Positions 23,178 through 34,149 of a DNA stretch of 64,000 nt are shown one piece after another; position 1 is the first letter of the stretch; each line of letters begins with the position of its first letter. Position numbers and translations under genes: made by a program. The notes under the pieces are model-generated. The model had not been told where the DNA came from, made no database searches, and was given only the letters and a program-made list of their open reading frames with translations. Origin of the DNA: Symbiodinium natans. Taxonomy: Eukaryota > Sar > Dinophyceae > Suessiales > Symbiodiniaceae. The stretch is from the NCBI GenBank assembly GCA_905221605.1, contig CAJNDS010000079.1:17501-81500 (forward strand), given 5' to 3'.

Positions 23178-24080
23178 GGACTATCTGCATCTTGGTCGCC
23201 AAACTTCAAAGTCCAGGTCGAGGTGGTGTTTTGTGAACATGACGTCGCCAAAGTCATATACTGCAGGAGTTTGATATGGTGCTAGGCATCGGGCATGTGC
23301 AACTTGCCCATGTTTCATGCAACACACCGGTGCCTGCATGGCGATATCTCTTTGTACGGCCTTCCAGGCTGTACCACTTTCATCCATGCTATTTAGCCGG
23401 GTCAGCTAAATGCCGTACTAGATGCCTATGCAAGGTTGCAGCTGGACGTGAGAAAGGCAGAGGCGTCATTTCCCGAAGACAAGGAGTGAAAGAGCTGCTG
23501 TCGCTTCTGAGCTTGTGGCAACAACACAGTGGACCAATGCGGAATAGTCAAATCATCGACCACCTCAAGCTTTCAACTTCCGGCGCGCTACAGCATGACA
23601 GATCACGCGCGGTGTAGTTGCACGGATGTACCTGACAAATCAATGGAAGGAAGGACAGGGAGGAAGTTTCATTTGTCAGGCGGCCGTGTGTTCGGGGTTT
23701 TAAGACTAGGTCTCCTTCTCAAGAACCCCCTTAAGTCGACAAGTACTGAAGAGCAGAATCGCGGGCAGAAACTTCTTGTACATGCAGGACTTGCTAGTGT
23801 TTCGGGGGCGCTGTTCACATGCAGTGATTTCCGTGCTCTTCAGGAGAGGTCCCCATGATAAAGTGTATCGTAGGCCCAGGCATGGAAGCCCATTGCAGCA
23901 GCATGTTTTGGCAGGACCTGGTCTTGAGCAAGACGCCTGGCTGTGGAAGTCTCATCTGCCAACCTCCATTTCCAATTTCACATAAAAAAACAGCAACGAC
24001 GTTGAGGTTTCGAACCCAATGTTGCTTTGGCCGCTTCTGCTTAACGGGAGGTATTGTATGAAGGCCCAGCTTGGGAAGAT

Positions 24081-24196
24081 GTGGGGGTTTACGAAAACAC
24101 GGGGCCCCTAACATAGTCACCCAATTAGTAGGATTCCCTCATAGTCAGGACCCCAATAAGGCAAAAAGGTAAGCCCCTAATTTCGGAAACCCCCAT
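24081..24196. mobile_element. MITE-like element, family C
   Basis: The left end TGTGGGGGTTTACGAAA is matched by the complement of the right end (TTTCGGAAACCCCCATA), giving terminal inverted repeats of about 17 bp. An extra copy of the right end (CTAATTTCGGAAACCCCCAT) follows at 24238-24258, separated by CCCTAAA units and a long poly-C tract. A related terminus, GCCCCTAATATCGTAAACCCCC, is seen at about 7813-7834. Confidence 0.6.
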
Positions 24197-24470
24197 ATGA
24201 CCCTAAACCCTAAACCCAACCCCCCCCCCCCCCCCCCCTAATTTCGGAAACCCCCATGTGGGTTGCAACTTTGTCTTCGACCCTCCTCGAGTTCTGTTCA
24301 CATGTGATCGTGCACCCTACCCTAAGCCACGACAGGAATCCCCTAAACCCTCAACTCCAGAGCCCTGAAAAGCCGGAGTTGAGGGTTCTTGGTTTAGGCC
24401 CAGTCCTGCTGCAAATAGGGTTTAGGTACGCCTCATTTCAAGCTGCTCCCCTCCCCGCCTCCTATGTGTA

Positions 24471-24590
24471 CTTGGAGGTTCATGCGTAATTATAACCCCA
24501 ATTATAACTGTACTTATAAGCCCCCTAAGTCCCCGAAGTAGGCTATAAGTTGACTTTCACTGTGGCTATAAGTACCCATGAACCTCCAAG
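24471..24590. mobile_element. MITE, family A, copy 3 (best preserved)
   Basis: A 120-bp element with perfect outer inverted repeats (CTTGGAGGTTCATG and CATGAACCTCCAAG), flanked on both sides by TA. The interior contains TTATAAC/GTTATAA-like blocks. This copy defines the family and supports a TA target-site preference, as in Tc1/mariner-derived MITEs. Confidence 0.88.
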
Positions 24591-24912
24591 TAAGGATCAC
24601 CGACGTTGAGGATTTCAATACTCGGCTCACGAATCTCCTTTTACATCGACTCGAAGCGCTCCTTCGTCCCAGTTAGAGCGTGCAGCAGGTGGTGGTTGAG
24701 GAGGCATGTGCTTTTGTTTGACAGCACTGCAGCACTTGCCGATTCTTTCCGATGTAATTTCTTGATTACTACTTTTAACTTGCTTGCAAAAACGGACAAT
24801 TCCCGATGGCAGCTATTCGTGCTAAGGTTTTTGGATTCCAAGCCAGCCAGCAGCGCGGCAAACTGCGTTGATGAGGCTGTTCTTGCTGTGGCAACAGTAG
24901 TCATTTGACAGC

Positions 24913-25690
24913 TTTGGCTCGTGTTTGAACATCATGGGCCTTTGTATTCTGCTCTTCACAAACAGCACAGAGTGGCATCGATGAGAGTATGTTTGCAATC
25001 AGCTGTGAGACGCAACATTATCATGCTGTGTTTTTGGATATTGAATCGTTTCACCGGATGCAGCAAAGCACCGCGTCCTAGCCGCAAGGCAGTGCAGGGA
25101 TTTTTTCGGCGATTGGGCTGTAATGTTAGGCATCCATACAACATCAGTCTCCTTAAGAACATTTAAGACCCGCCATTTCGCTGTTAGTCGCTGCAGCTTG
25201 TGGCCTTTGAGAGGTCAGGCTGGCCATTCAAAATGCGAGGCCATGACCACAACCTCTCCAGCTCTGGATGTTCCTCCCATACTCTCAAAGTTCTTTATAG
25301 GGACTATCTTAGGGTAGGGGGATGTTGGGGGGCTGGTTCTGTGAATCCTGTGATTTCAATTCCATCTTGTTGTAGCTGTTGCTGGGAGGAACAACCTAAT
25401 CTCCAACTGCCAAGGGATGTGTGGCATGTTCATGTTGGAGGAGAGGACTACTTGGTGTGTGGTGTCGACTGAGACACTTCCCTCTACGTCGGTCCGTGTT
25501 TGAACAACATGGGCCTTCGTAGGGTGGGCTTCTGCTTTTCACAACATGCACAGAGTGGCATCGACGAGATTGTTCTCACGCAGTGCTCCGCATGCTTGCA
25601 ATCAGCCGTGCGACGCAACATTTTCGTGCTGCACGCAAGGCAGTGCAGCGAAGTCTTCGGCGCGGGCTACATGTAATGCTAGGCAAGCAA
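24913..25690 (+). repeat. Diverged direct repeat, two copies
   Basis: A unit of about 200 bp at 24913-25130 recurs at 25493-25690. Shared blocks include CGTGTTTGAACA, CAACATGGGCCTT with one change, GCACAGAGTGGCATCGA and GCAAGGCAGTGCAG. The second copy lacks about 60 bp of the middle. Spacing is about 575 bp. Function unknown; neither copy keeps a shared open frame. Confidence 0.7.
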
Positions 25691-26062
25691 CGGCGAAGCT
25701 CTGGGCACTTTGCAGAAAACGACCCGACACCTCCAAGAGGATGTGGGTTCTTCGGGCTTAAAGGTGCTGTTTCTGAACACTGAGAATGGAGAAGATATCG
25801 TCCAGGAAGATTTTAAGCTGCTAACTTCCATCCATTTGAATCACATGGCATGCGTTCAGAGGTTTGTTTAGAGCTCAGCCGAAATGACATACTACAGGTT
25901 TGCTGCCATGTTGAAGCTCGGCATGTGTAGCACTTCTTCGCGAGTAGCAAAGCTCATCGAAGCCCTGAATAGCCTTAGCATGGAGGGCCGAGTCCAAGTT
26001 TGTTTGTGGTTCGAGGGCTAACATCACCAGCAGCCTATAACAGGACAGCCCAGGTGCATAGT

Positions 26063-26188
26063 GTTAACCTGTAAAATGTAAACCCCCCCCCTCAATTGAG
26101 AAACCCCCAGCCCCGGAACTCAATTATAAACCCCGGGTTTAGCCAGGTAAGGTAGGTTCAGGGAGGGGTTTATAAAAGAGAGGTTAAC
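26063..26188. mobile_element. MITE-like element, family D
   Basis: A 126-bp segment with termini GTTAACCTG and (complemented) GTTAACCTC, followed inward by TAAACCCCCCC and TAAACCCCTCCC. The imperfect inverted repeats are about 28 bp. Non-coding; no clear target duplication is visible. Confidence 0.65.
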
Positions 26189-26260
26189 ATTATACCACAT
26201 GTCTAATTTTTTCGGATGGTCCTCAGAAGTACACCCTAACCTATCTTTTTCCTCCAGAAC

Positions 26261-26316
26261 CAGGGTTTAGGGTTTAGGGTTTAGGGTTTAGGGTTTAGGG
26301 TTTAGGGTTTAGGGTT
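26261..26316 (+). repeat. TTTAGGG array
   Basis: About eight perfect TTTAGGG units about 75 bp beyond the family D element. Confidence 0.95.
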
Positions 26317-27224
26317 ACCATCACATCGCCAGCTCGGAGCCAGGACGGGGGGAAGATTGCGCTGCGGGGCGCTGCGGGGCGCTGCCAAAGATGGGAGTCC
26401 CGTGCCTCCCCCGGCATATTGGGGGGCGTCAGGGTGAAAGGGCTTAAGTGTGTGGGGCCCTGCAAAGGTCGTGCTGAGAATTAAAGATCAGTCCCGTGGG
26501 CCTTGTCTTTTTTCGGGCCCGAGGCGGGGCCGCGGCGATGTTCTGTGGTGTTGATCCAATCTTGCAACGTCCGAATCGCCAACCTACAGATCCCTAGAGC
26601 CTAGATCATCCTAGGTCCCAAATCACCGCCGAGAACTCCAGAAAGCTTGAGGAACCACAACGATCCCGAGTCTTCCTGGGGTGCGCTGCGATGCAGAGGC
26701 ACCAGGGACACCCGAAAGCAGCGTCCCCGGCGCGGAGCAGTTCCCCCGTGCGGAGCCTCGGCGCAGAGAAGTCTTTCAGAGCCAAAGGCGATGTTTGTGG
26801 GGCATTTGGAACCCTAAACCCTTAACCCTGGACACTCAACCACCAGCAAAGCCTGCCCTTTGGAATGCTCACAGTGTTCGGCCCAACTGAACCGCAACAT
26901 GCTGCAAACCCTGGGTCTGCCTTGCCGAGCTTTGTGGAGATGCCATCAGAAGAGCTTGACTGATTGCGCCAATCAGTTTCGCTTTAATCCTTCGCCTCTT
27001 GCATGCTATGCACCAGCTCGGGTCGGATTGATGATGGCTTCTGAAGTTTTAGGTATATCACACGGGCTTGCACGCATACCTACAAGCAAAGACATGCACA
27101 TGCATGAGCATTTATGTGCCTTCGGGGCTCATGAACACAACGGCACGTGCGTTTCATGTATATATATATATATATATGTGCTAACCCCCCCCCTCAAAGA
27201 TCCACCGTTTGAGAGACTTGCAAT

Positions 27225-27680
27225 ATACAGCACAGATCCCGTAGCATGCTATATCGCTTCTCCTTACGAGGCGTACAAGCACCTGAAACAGTCTGAAAAA
27301 CAAAAATATGTCAGTAAAGTGTCTAAACAAACCCTTCTGGATTACGTACCCTTCAACTCAAAACCACCCTAAACTGTCGCCATATGAAGCAAAACAGCAC
27401 AGTCCCCATAGCATGCTATATGAGATCATTTCTGTCATTTCTTCTTACGCAGCGTACAACCACCTGAAGCACCCTGAAAAAATGTTACCGTAAAGTATCC
27501 AACAAAAAGCCTCTGGCTTACCCCTCGAACTCGAAACCCCCCTACACTTCTGGCTTACTCCTTGAACTCTAAAATGCCCTGAACGCTTGCTATATAATGA
27601 TATGACAGCGCTGTTCCCGTAGCATGCTACATCATTTCTGCTTCCGGGACGTACAACCGCCTGAAACACCCTGAAAACAA
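27225..27680 (+). repeat. Imperfect tandem repeat of about 170-200 bp, three copies
   Basis: Copies start near 27225, 27395 and 27605. Each contains a block like CCCGTAGCATGCTATAT, then CGTACAAGCACCTGAAACA and CCTGAAAA, and two of the three include GTAAAGT-CCAACAAA-like words. Copies are separated by diverged spacers. No coding capacity is conserved between copies. Confidence 0.7.
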
Positions 27681-28864
27681 TACTTTTTGTAGTAAAGATG
27701 TGATACCCAGTTGCAATTTTCGAGCGTCACATGATAGCCATGTTGGGAGTCCTGTGGAGACGCATTGAGAATGAACAGCAAGATACTTGCGAGCAATTAC
27801 TAGCAGCCTGTTGGAAGGTCTCAGGAAACAGTGAAAAGATATTTGTCCACAGTATTCTCGCGTCCCCGGGACGTACAGGAAATGACTTTTTCGCATCACC
27901 CAATGCGCTCGAATACTGCCCAAGGCTTATGTTTCGAGGCTTACCATCCTTCCTTCTCCACTATTAGTATTTGATATACAATACATATACCCTATATTCA
28001 TACATGATGTGGGTACTTGTTCTACTTTCTCTTTGCTTTTTCACAGGAGGCAAGCCCTGCAAACATAGGCATAACCCTACGGGAGTGAAGGTTTAGGGAT
28101 TTAAGCCTCAAGCCCTTCAGGGATATAAGGTTCTACTCCTACAGGCAATGCCTAAACCTTAAAACCCGAGACCTGTAAGCCCTATAAAGTTTAAACGCTA
28201 TAGGGAGAACCCCGTGAGGGTTTTAGAGATAAACCCTGAACAAAACCCTAAACCTTTAAACCTCATAGGGTTTAAGAGTTTGCAAACCGAAGATGTGGGC
28301 ATGTATACCTCCCGCGCCTCTAGGGTCAAGACCTTTTGAGTTTTTTTGGGCCCTTTAAAAGGTTGTAGGGTTCTAACCCGAAAGGGTTTAGGGTTAAGGT
28401 TTGAATGGCTAAATCTTAAACACCTAAGGTTTGTGAGTGTAGCATGCCAAAATCTTGAGCCCTAAACCTTTCAACGTGAAACCTATAGGGTTCAGAGGTT
28501 AAGGATTTAGGTCTAATTGCCGACTTATGTTTAAATACCTAAATCTGAAACCCTAAACCTGTTGATTCTTGATTTATGTACTGTATGTCTTTCTGCCTAT
28601 GTATGCGGTGGTGAGGCGAGTCTTTAGGGAGCGTCGTCGTTGCTGGTGTTTGCACCCACAAACCACAAGGCACGAGTCCTCGCCGTGGAGCTGCCCTTGC
28701 CTTTACCTAAACCCTGAACCCTCAAGAATACTGAACCAGGTCTGGTGGCACGGCTTCAGATTTTTCGATCCTGGCCGGCCAAGGCCTTTCTCCCTGCGAA
28801 GGGTGCTTCCGGTCTCCAGGAAGAAGGACTGGAGAGCATTCTGGCAGGCTGACAGGTTCAAAGT

Positions 28865-28986
28865 TGGTAGGGTTTAGGGTTTAGGGTTTAGTTAGGGTTT
28901 AGGGTTTAGGGGTTAGGGTTTAGGGGTTAGGGGTTTAGGGGTGAGGGGTTAGGGTTTAGGGTTTAGGGTGTAGGGTTTAGGGGTTG
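28865..28986 (+). repeat. TTTAGGG array with spacing variants
   Basis: TTTAGGG units mixed with TTAGGGG and GTTAGGG variants and two 1-base phase shifts. The surrounding 28070-28560 is filled with isolated TTTAGG/CCTAAA words but no regular array. Confidence 0.9.
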
Positions 28987-29156
28987 AAAGCGCTCAGAAC
29001 GTTTAGTTTGTTTCGTGCTGGCTGTGTAGTTGCGAGACCAGGCGAAGCAAGGATTGAGGACCTTTGGGCAAGTCTTCTGAAAACAGTTGCAATAAGCTTG
29101 CAGAGCCCAAGCCCATGCAGCGTGCTTGTTCCTTCTCCCAGCTCCGAGCCTTTAAG

Positions 29157-29310
29157 ACGTGGATCCAGGAGGCGGCGAGAATGCAACCGAAGTGTCCGAA
29201 GCAGCTGAACAAGCGGCTCCAGAACCGACTGACATGTTTGAAACTGCACTCATAACTGAGCTCAGGGAGCCCCCACATGTTCCGGTTCTGATGACAAACT
29301 ACCAGTAGCA
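29157..29310 (+). CDS. Possible upstream exon of the synthase-type gene
   Basis: In one frame this stretch reads DVDPGGGENATEVSEAAEQA and continues as an acidic, coding-like segment to LREPPHVPVLMTNYQ and a stop. It follows an AG acceptor-like site. A second coding-like piece with good splice sites lies at 29865-29938 (AVANQKLRLGIKAFVEEAAP; acceptor CAG|G, donor GTGAGT). They could be 5' exons of the ACP/thioesterase gene downstream. No catalytic motif is seen, so the link is positional only. Confidence 0.25.
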
Positions 29311-29984
29311 GAGGCTTGCTGACGTTCGGCAGACCATGCTCACGCCAACCTTGTCTTAGGATCAGTGTATGTGCTGACCATGCCGAGCTGATTTCGGCTC
29401 GGACACTGTTTTCCCCACCTGGGCCGATTTCTCCCACGTCAGGCTTCATTCGGTAGGACTGCAAGAGGCGTCCGATGCTTGCTGGCTGCGGTCAACGGGC
29501 TTTAACAACGGAAGTGGCTTGCAAAAGCGATCCTCTTCACCAACCTTTACCCACGGAGATGGCTTGCAAGGGCGATCTTCTTCACCAACCCGTTGCTGGA
29601 GATGCAACGCAACTGGTGACATGGTTCCATATTCTCAGTGTAAGGCTGGGAATAAAGCACGCTGCACCTGCACAAAGCGGATGGACCAGACGGATTCCCA
29701 GGCTCGAAACTGTGGAAAGTCTCCTCTCAGAGGAGCATCTTGTGCTTGCAGCCTCTGCCCCTGCATGTGTGCCATTGTATCCACATTTGCCATTGCTGTT
29801 CCTCGACAGCCATCTGACGTCCATGGCAAGAGCTGAGCGAAACACCATCGTGCTCGTCCGCAGGCCGTGGCCAACCAGAAGCTACGCCTTGGCATCAAGG
29901 CTTTTGTTGAAGAGGCAGCGCCGGCTGCAAGATGCAGGTGAGTCACAGGTTCGCATTGGTCTGGAGCACGCAGGAAGCATGCAG

Positions 29985-31250
29985 ACGGCTGGTTCAGTCC
30001 GCTTGCTGACGGACGATACTGGGGTGTGTGTCCATTCAAAGCATCCCTTGCCAACAAGGCGATGTCCTGTTGCTCGCACAGATGCTTGCCCGGCTCTCTG
30101 GTTGCCAAGAATATTCGCTGCCACCGACTTGGGCTTTGCATACGGCCATGTGAAGTACAAGATGTACAAGTGGGCAGAGCTGGATGGGTTGGATGTGCAC
30201 CGTATCCGAACGCCAGCAGCTTGTCGGCAGCGACCTTGTCGCGGCAGCATCACATCTGCAGCGGTCGCGCAAAGCTTTTGCTTCCCAGTGCGGCGTTGTC
30301 GCGCGCGGGTGTCGGCAGAACGTCCCGAACAGCAATTGCATTTGAGGCAGACCCTGTCCGACACGGACGTGGGGCTGTTAGAACCATTGAAAGTGTTCGC
30401 GGCTGCACGACGACAAAGCTCGAGGTCTGGCTTTGAATTCACGCCTTCGGCACGTCGTCGACAGCAACATCGCTCCTGCCGCAGAGGACTTGGCACCCGC
30501 GCCCCTTCCATACTTCTTTCCAGCCCCGGCGGGAACCGGCGAGCAGTGAGAATGGATCCCCATTGTGTCACCACGAAGCATGCCGTGTCAACACTGCGAG
30601 TTCCTGCTGCTCGCATAGATGCATGCCGCGATCGTTGTTTGTACTCAGACTCAAGAATACTTGCTTCCACCAACTTGGGCTTCACGTGTGGAAACGTGAA
30701 GTACAAGATCTATGGGTGGGGAGAGCTTCGTGGGTTGGATGTACACCACGTGGGAAGACCAGCAGCGTGTCCGCAGCGACCACTTCGTCGAAGCATGACA
30801 TCTACTGTGGTGGTGGCGGCGACAAGTCTGCAATGGCAGACAGCTCGTGCTCAACCTGGTGTTTGGAATTGGCTGCAGAAGCTAGCCACGGCACGACGAT
30901 ATAGCTTATCAGCGCGGCACTGTAGCATGGAGGTCCGGGTGAATGCCCCCGGACAGCACATGCACTTGGAGAAGACTTCCTCGTCCGACACGGACGTAGG
31001 AATTTTTACTGTTCGAAAAGCGGTCATGGTTGCATGGCAGCGGGACAGTACTGGAGCATGCACTAATGCTGAGCGTTTTGACGCTGGTGTGAATGCGTGC
31101 CAGGCTTTTTGTTTGTACTCCAGCAGAAGTAGTGACACTGGCTTGAAGGTGCCGGAATGTCAGCTGGAAGCCGAGTTGAACGCGCGCCGTGCGGTGACAC
31201 CAGCAGCATGTCAGCAGCGGACCTCTCGCAGGAGTGTAACGTTTGTCGTG
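29985..31250 (+). repeat. Tandem array of about 530-bp units, two to three copies
   Basis: A block at about 29990-30270 (for example TTGGGCTTTGCATACGGC, then GTGAAGTACAAGATGTACAA) recurs at about 30540-30820 (TTGGGCTTCACGTGTGGA, then GTGAAGTACAAGATCTATGG) and, shortened, at about 31080-31250. The units share words such as CCAGCAGCATGTC and TCCGACACGGACGT. Identity is roughly three quarters. One plus-strand frame stays open through the entire array (29475-32225) and a minus-strand frame is also long, so openness alone does not show coding. It may be a repeated exon/intron block of the synthase gene or one large repetitive intron. Confidence 0.65.
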
Positions 31251-31430
31251 ACGAACAGGACAAGAAGCCTCTTGCGAAACTGTTTGCAATCGGATCGCAA
31301 GCTGGACCCGGTGGTGCCTCTTTGTGCAAGATGCAGCCTTCACATTGCGGTTGCAGTGTGCAGCAGGCACCTGACACTTCCTGACGCTCTTCGTCACTGT
31401 GCAGCAGATCAGAACAGTGTGATTTTGGAC

Positions 31431-33827
31431 TGTGGTGTTGCCGTGAGCTCAAGCTTCGGCATGTTTGGAGGTGGCACGGCTACTGGCAAAGCCGAGGGGT
31501 GCTGCGTAGTCATGTGCTTTGGCCGTTCCAGACTCGCTGTCATTTGCCGGCCACTGCGGCACTGTAGCGGCGCTATTGCCATCAACCCGTTGAGGACTTT
31601 GCGGGCACGGAGTCCTTTCAGGATGTGGGACAAACCTATGTCAGCTGCAGTCGAACCTTCTTCAAGCGTTCCACGCAAGCATGCGGTGAATGAGGCTGCC
31701 CCATTCCATCGCGCCCGGTTTCCTTGGCAGCTAACCCAGGGAGCGACGATTTCCGAACGGCCACGGAGTTTGAGCAGAGGCCATGGGAGAGATGCAGTCC
31801 ATGCTTTGTTTAGAGACTGCTTACAGGATGTCATGTTGCGTAGCCGTGTGGAGATGGAGGCCTCCTGGGCAGAATGCGGGCTAGATTCCCTCTCCAGCAT
31901 TGCCTTCGCTCGGCGGCTTTCGGACACCTTTGACCTTTCCTTCGACGCCACGACTTTCTTCGACTTCAGCTCGCCAGCCCTGTTGGCAAAAAACATCTGG
32001 GAGAGACTCCATGACAAGGAGCCCTCTGTGTCCCCAAACCGGGACCCAGCTGCAGGGACCGGAGCTGGTCGAACGTGGCGAAGCACAGACACCCGGGGAT
32101 GCCAGCTTAGCCCGGTGAATTCGCAACCGAAGCCTGGCAAGGTCCTCTACATTTGTCCGCCATTTGGGTTTGGAAGGCACGGCTTAAACGTTGAGGTGTA
32201 TTTAATTAATGGGTGCAAAGCATAGTTTTGCAACGGGACTCATGGCTTCAAAGGGTTCTGCACTACATGCACCCTTCTTCATCTCAAATTTGGCAGGTCG
32301 TACTTTGCATCCTGGACTAGATGGTTGGGGGACACTTGCGAAGTTCACGTACTTGGTGGTGCGGCGCGATGCTGGAATACGCAGCTTCAATCAAGCGCTT
32401 CATATGTCCAAGGAACGTGTGACTCCCGCCCTTTCGTCATCTTCGGTCATTCCTTCGGTTCCATTGTTGCCTTTGAGCTCTGCAGCCACCTTCAAGAACT
32501 CCTCGAGATGCCAACATGCCTGATCGTTTCTGGTTCGCCTCCACCCGGGATGTTTGAGTGGAAAAAAGACATGGCGCCCTTCAATTGCTTTGACATGGAG
32601 GTAAAGGATGCTGGGTTTGTCCGAGATATTCTCTGCGACTACCATGTGCTGGACGCAAACATGGACGTGCTGACGGATGACCTCCTCCTGGCTGATCTGA
32701 ATTTAGTAGCTCGGTTGGCTTCTCTTTTGTTTCGCTTCTGTTGTACTCCAACTTCTGCCTGAATAGACGCGATGATTCTGTTTAGAAGGGCTTAAAGGCC
32801 AACGCAGGTGAAGTCGTACATGCCCCGACCCGATCGCAAGCTGGCTTGTCCAATCGTCGGCATTCATGCGAATGATGACGTCCTGGTCCCTTCTTCAAGA
32901 ACTGTAGCGGCATGGTCGGCGTACACAACGAGCACCTTCACCATGCACCAAATAGATGGCACCCATTTCTTCTTCTTCAGACCTCCTGCCGCATTTGTCG
33001 CCCTTGTCCAGAGTTGCCTGGACGCGTACGACAGCGCCACCTGGCCCGGCCCCGGAGCGTATGAACTGCATACATTTTGGTGGGGAACCCGCGATCTGCA
33101 CACCTACCCTTTTGGAGTGAGTCCTAAAGGGTACATCATATACACTGACGGCCATGTCTTCGTGCACCTTTGTGACCCGCTAGTGGATTCTGCAAAGCCT
33201 TTGGCAGCAGCACACTCACAGGCATTTTATCACGGCACCTATGATGTTGAGAATGGGGCGGTGTTCCACCACATTGAGATGTCCAACAACCCCAATGATC
33301 ATGCTGATGTTCTCGGGAGGTATTTTCACTGGCAAGAAGAGGGGCGTAAGCTGACCCTGTCAACGCAGCCAGATTCGATGCGTGCTGCGGGAGGCACGTT
33401 AGTTTGGCAACGCTTGCCCGATTGCGGTGGCAATCATCAGAGTGCCCTTGAAGGAGCCTGGAGACTGGTCAGCGCCACAGAGATTGAGCTGACAAAGGGG
33501 ATGCTGGTGATCAGACGTGGTAAGCTGATGCTTCAGTTGCAAAAGCCTGAGCGTCCGAGTTTGCCCGACGTTGATCCGGAGCACGTGCCCCCTAGCCTGT
33601 GGCTGCAGAACATGGGAACCTGTATGAGCTGTGTGTGCGAGATCCAGGTCCTCAGCTCTTATCTCAGTGGCCACGTAATCCTTGCTTATCCCAAGCCAGG
33701 CTCCTTGAATCCACTGCTTCAGGCGTGGGAGTTTCGATGGGCGCATGCCTTACAGGCGGAGGATCAAGATGTCCGGTTATCCGTCACAGCAGAGGGTGTG
33801 CAGCTTGTGTTTCATCGTCTCGGTTAG
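31431..33827 (+). CDS. C-terminal end of a PKS/NRPS-type synthase: ACP, thioesterase, lipocalin-like domain
   Basis: Visible order: a possible ketosynthase tail (SSFGMFGGG, about 31450-31490) and linker AAPFHRARFPW; an acyl-carrier domain with the phosphopantetheine site GLDSLSSIAF (about 31878-31907); a type II-like thioesterase; then a lipocalin-like domain. The thioesterase is split by two introns: the first exon ends 32176 (YICPPFGFGR), exon 2 is 32297-32705 (SYFASWTRWLG, catalytic GHSFG), and exon 3 starts 32808 (VKSYMPRP, HANDDVL, then DGTHFFFF with the catalytic His). Intron 1 is GC-AG, intron 2 GT-AG; both keep phase and end AG|G. The last 250 residues (YPFGVSPKGYIIYTDGHVFV, YHGTYDVENGAVFHHIEMS, LTLSTQP) resemble the lipocalin-like family Pfam calls Lipocalin_5. 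Expected role: carry an acyl/peptidyl intermediate and release it; the lipocalin part may bind the product. The 5' boundary is uncertain. Confidence 0.72.
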
Positions 33828-33993
33828 CCCGCTGGTCCTTCTTTCCTGGCCCTTTCGAGCTGCGGCGCGTGGGGCAACAGAGGGCGTGCAGCTTGTTTTC
33901 TTTGTCGGCTCGGTTGGCCCAGTAATTGGTCATTCTTTCTGAAAAGCAGAGAGCCAAGTGGGCTCCGAGGTTCACAGACGCCAGTGATGAAAC

Positions 33994-34141
33994 GCGTTGG
34001 AATGTCTTGAAATATCTTGGAATACTTGGGATGTCATGCAAGGCCCTTGTCTCGGGGTCTCAATGTGTGTCATCCAGGATGTTGGTTGAAAACATGCTGT
34101 TGGTGTTCAGAGATTCGAGGAGGTGCCCCAAAGCTGTGAGC
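33994..34141 (+). repeat. Dispersed repeat G, copy 1
   Basis: Starts near GCGTTGGAATGTCTTGAA and includes ATACTTGGGATG, GTGTGTCATCCAGGATGTTGG and GATTCGAGGAGGTGC. A similar sequence lies at 38485-38636, shortly after the stop of another gene. Related words (GCATCGGGTTG, then GCACCTTGCAAAGCCT) continue to about 34430, matching 38640-38710. Confidence 0.7.
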
Positions 34142-34149
34142 CCCACAAC

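Noticed and set aside
29882-30706. 274-codon minus-strand frame in the 530-bp tandem repeats
   Set aside because: Antisense to a longer plus-strand frame; Arg/Cys-rich with no motif. Kept only as part of the repeat description.
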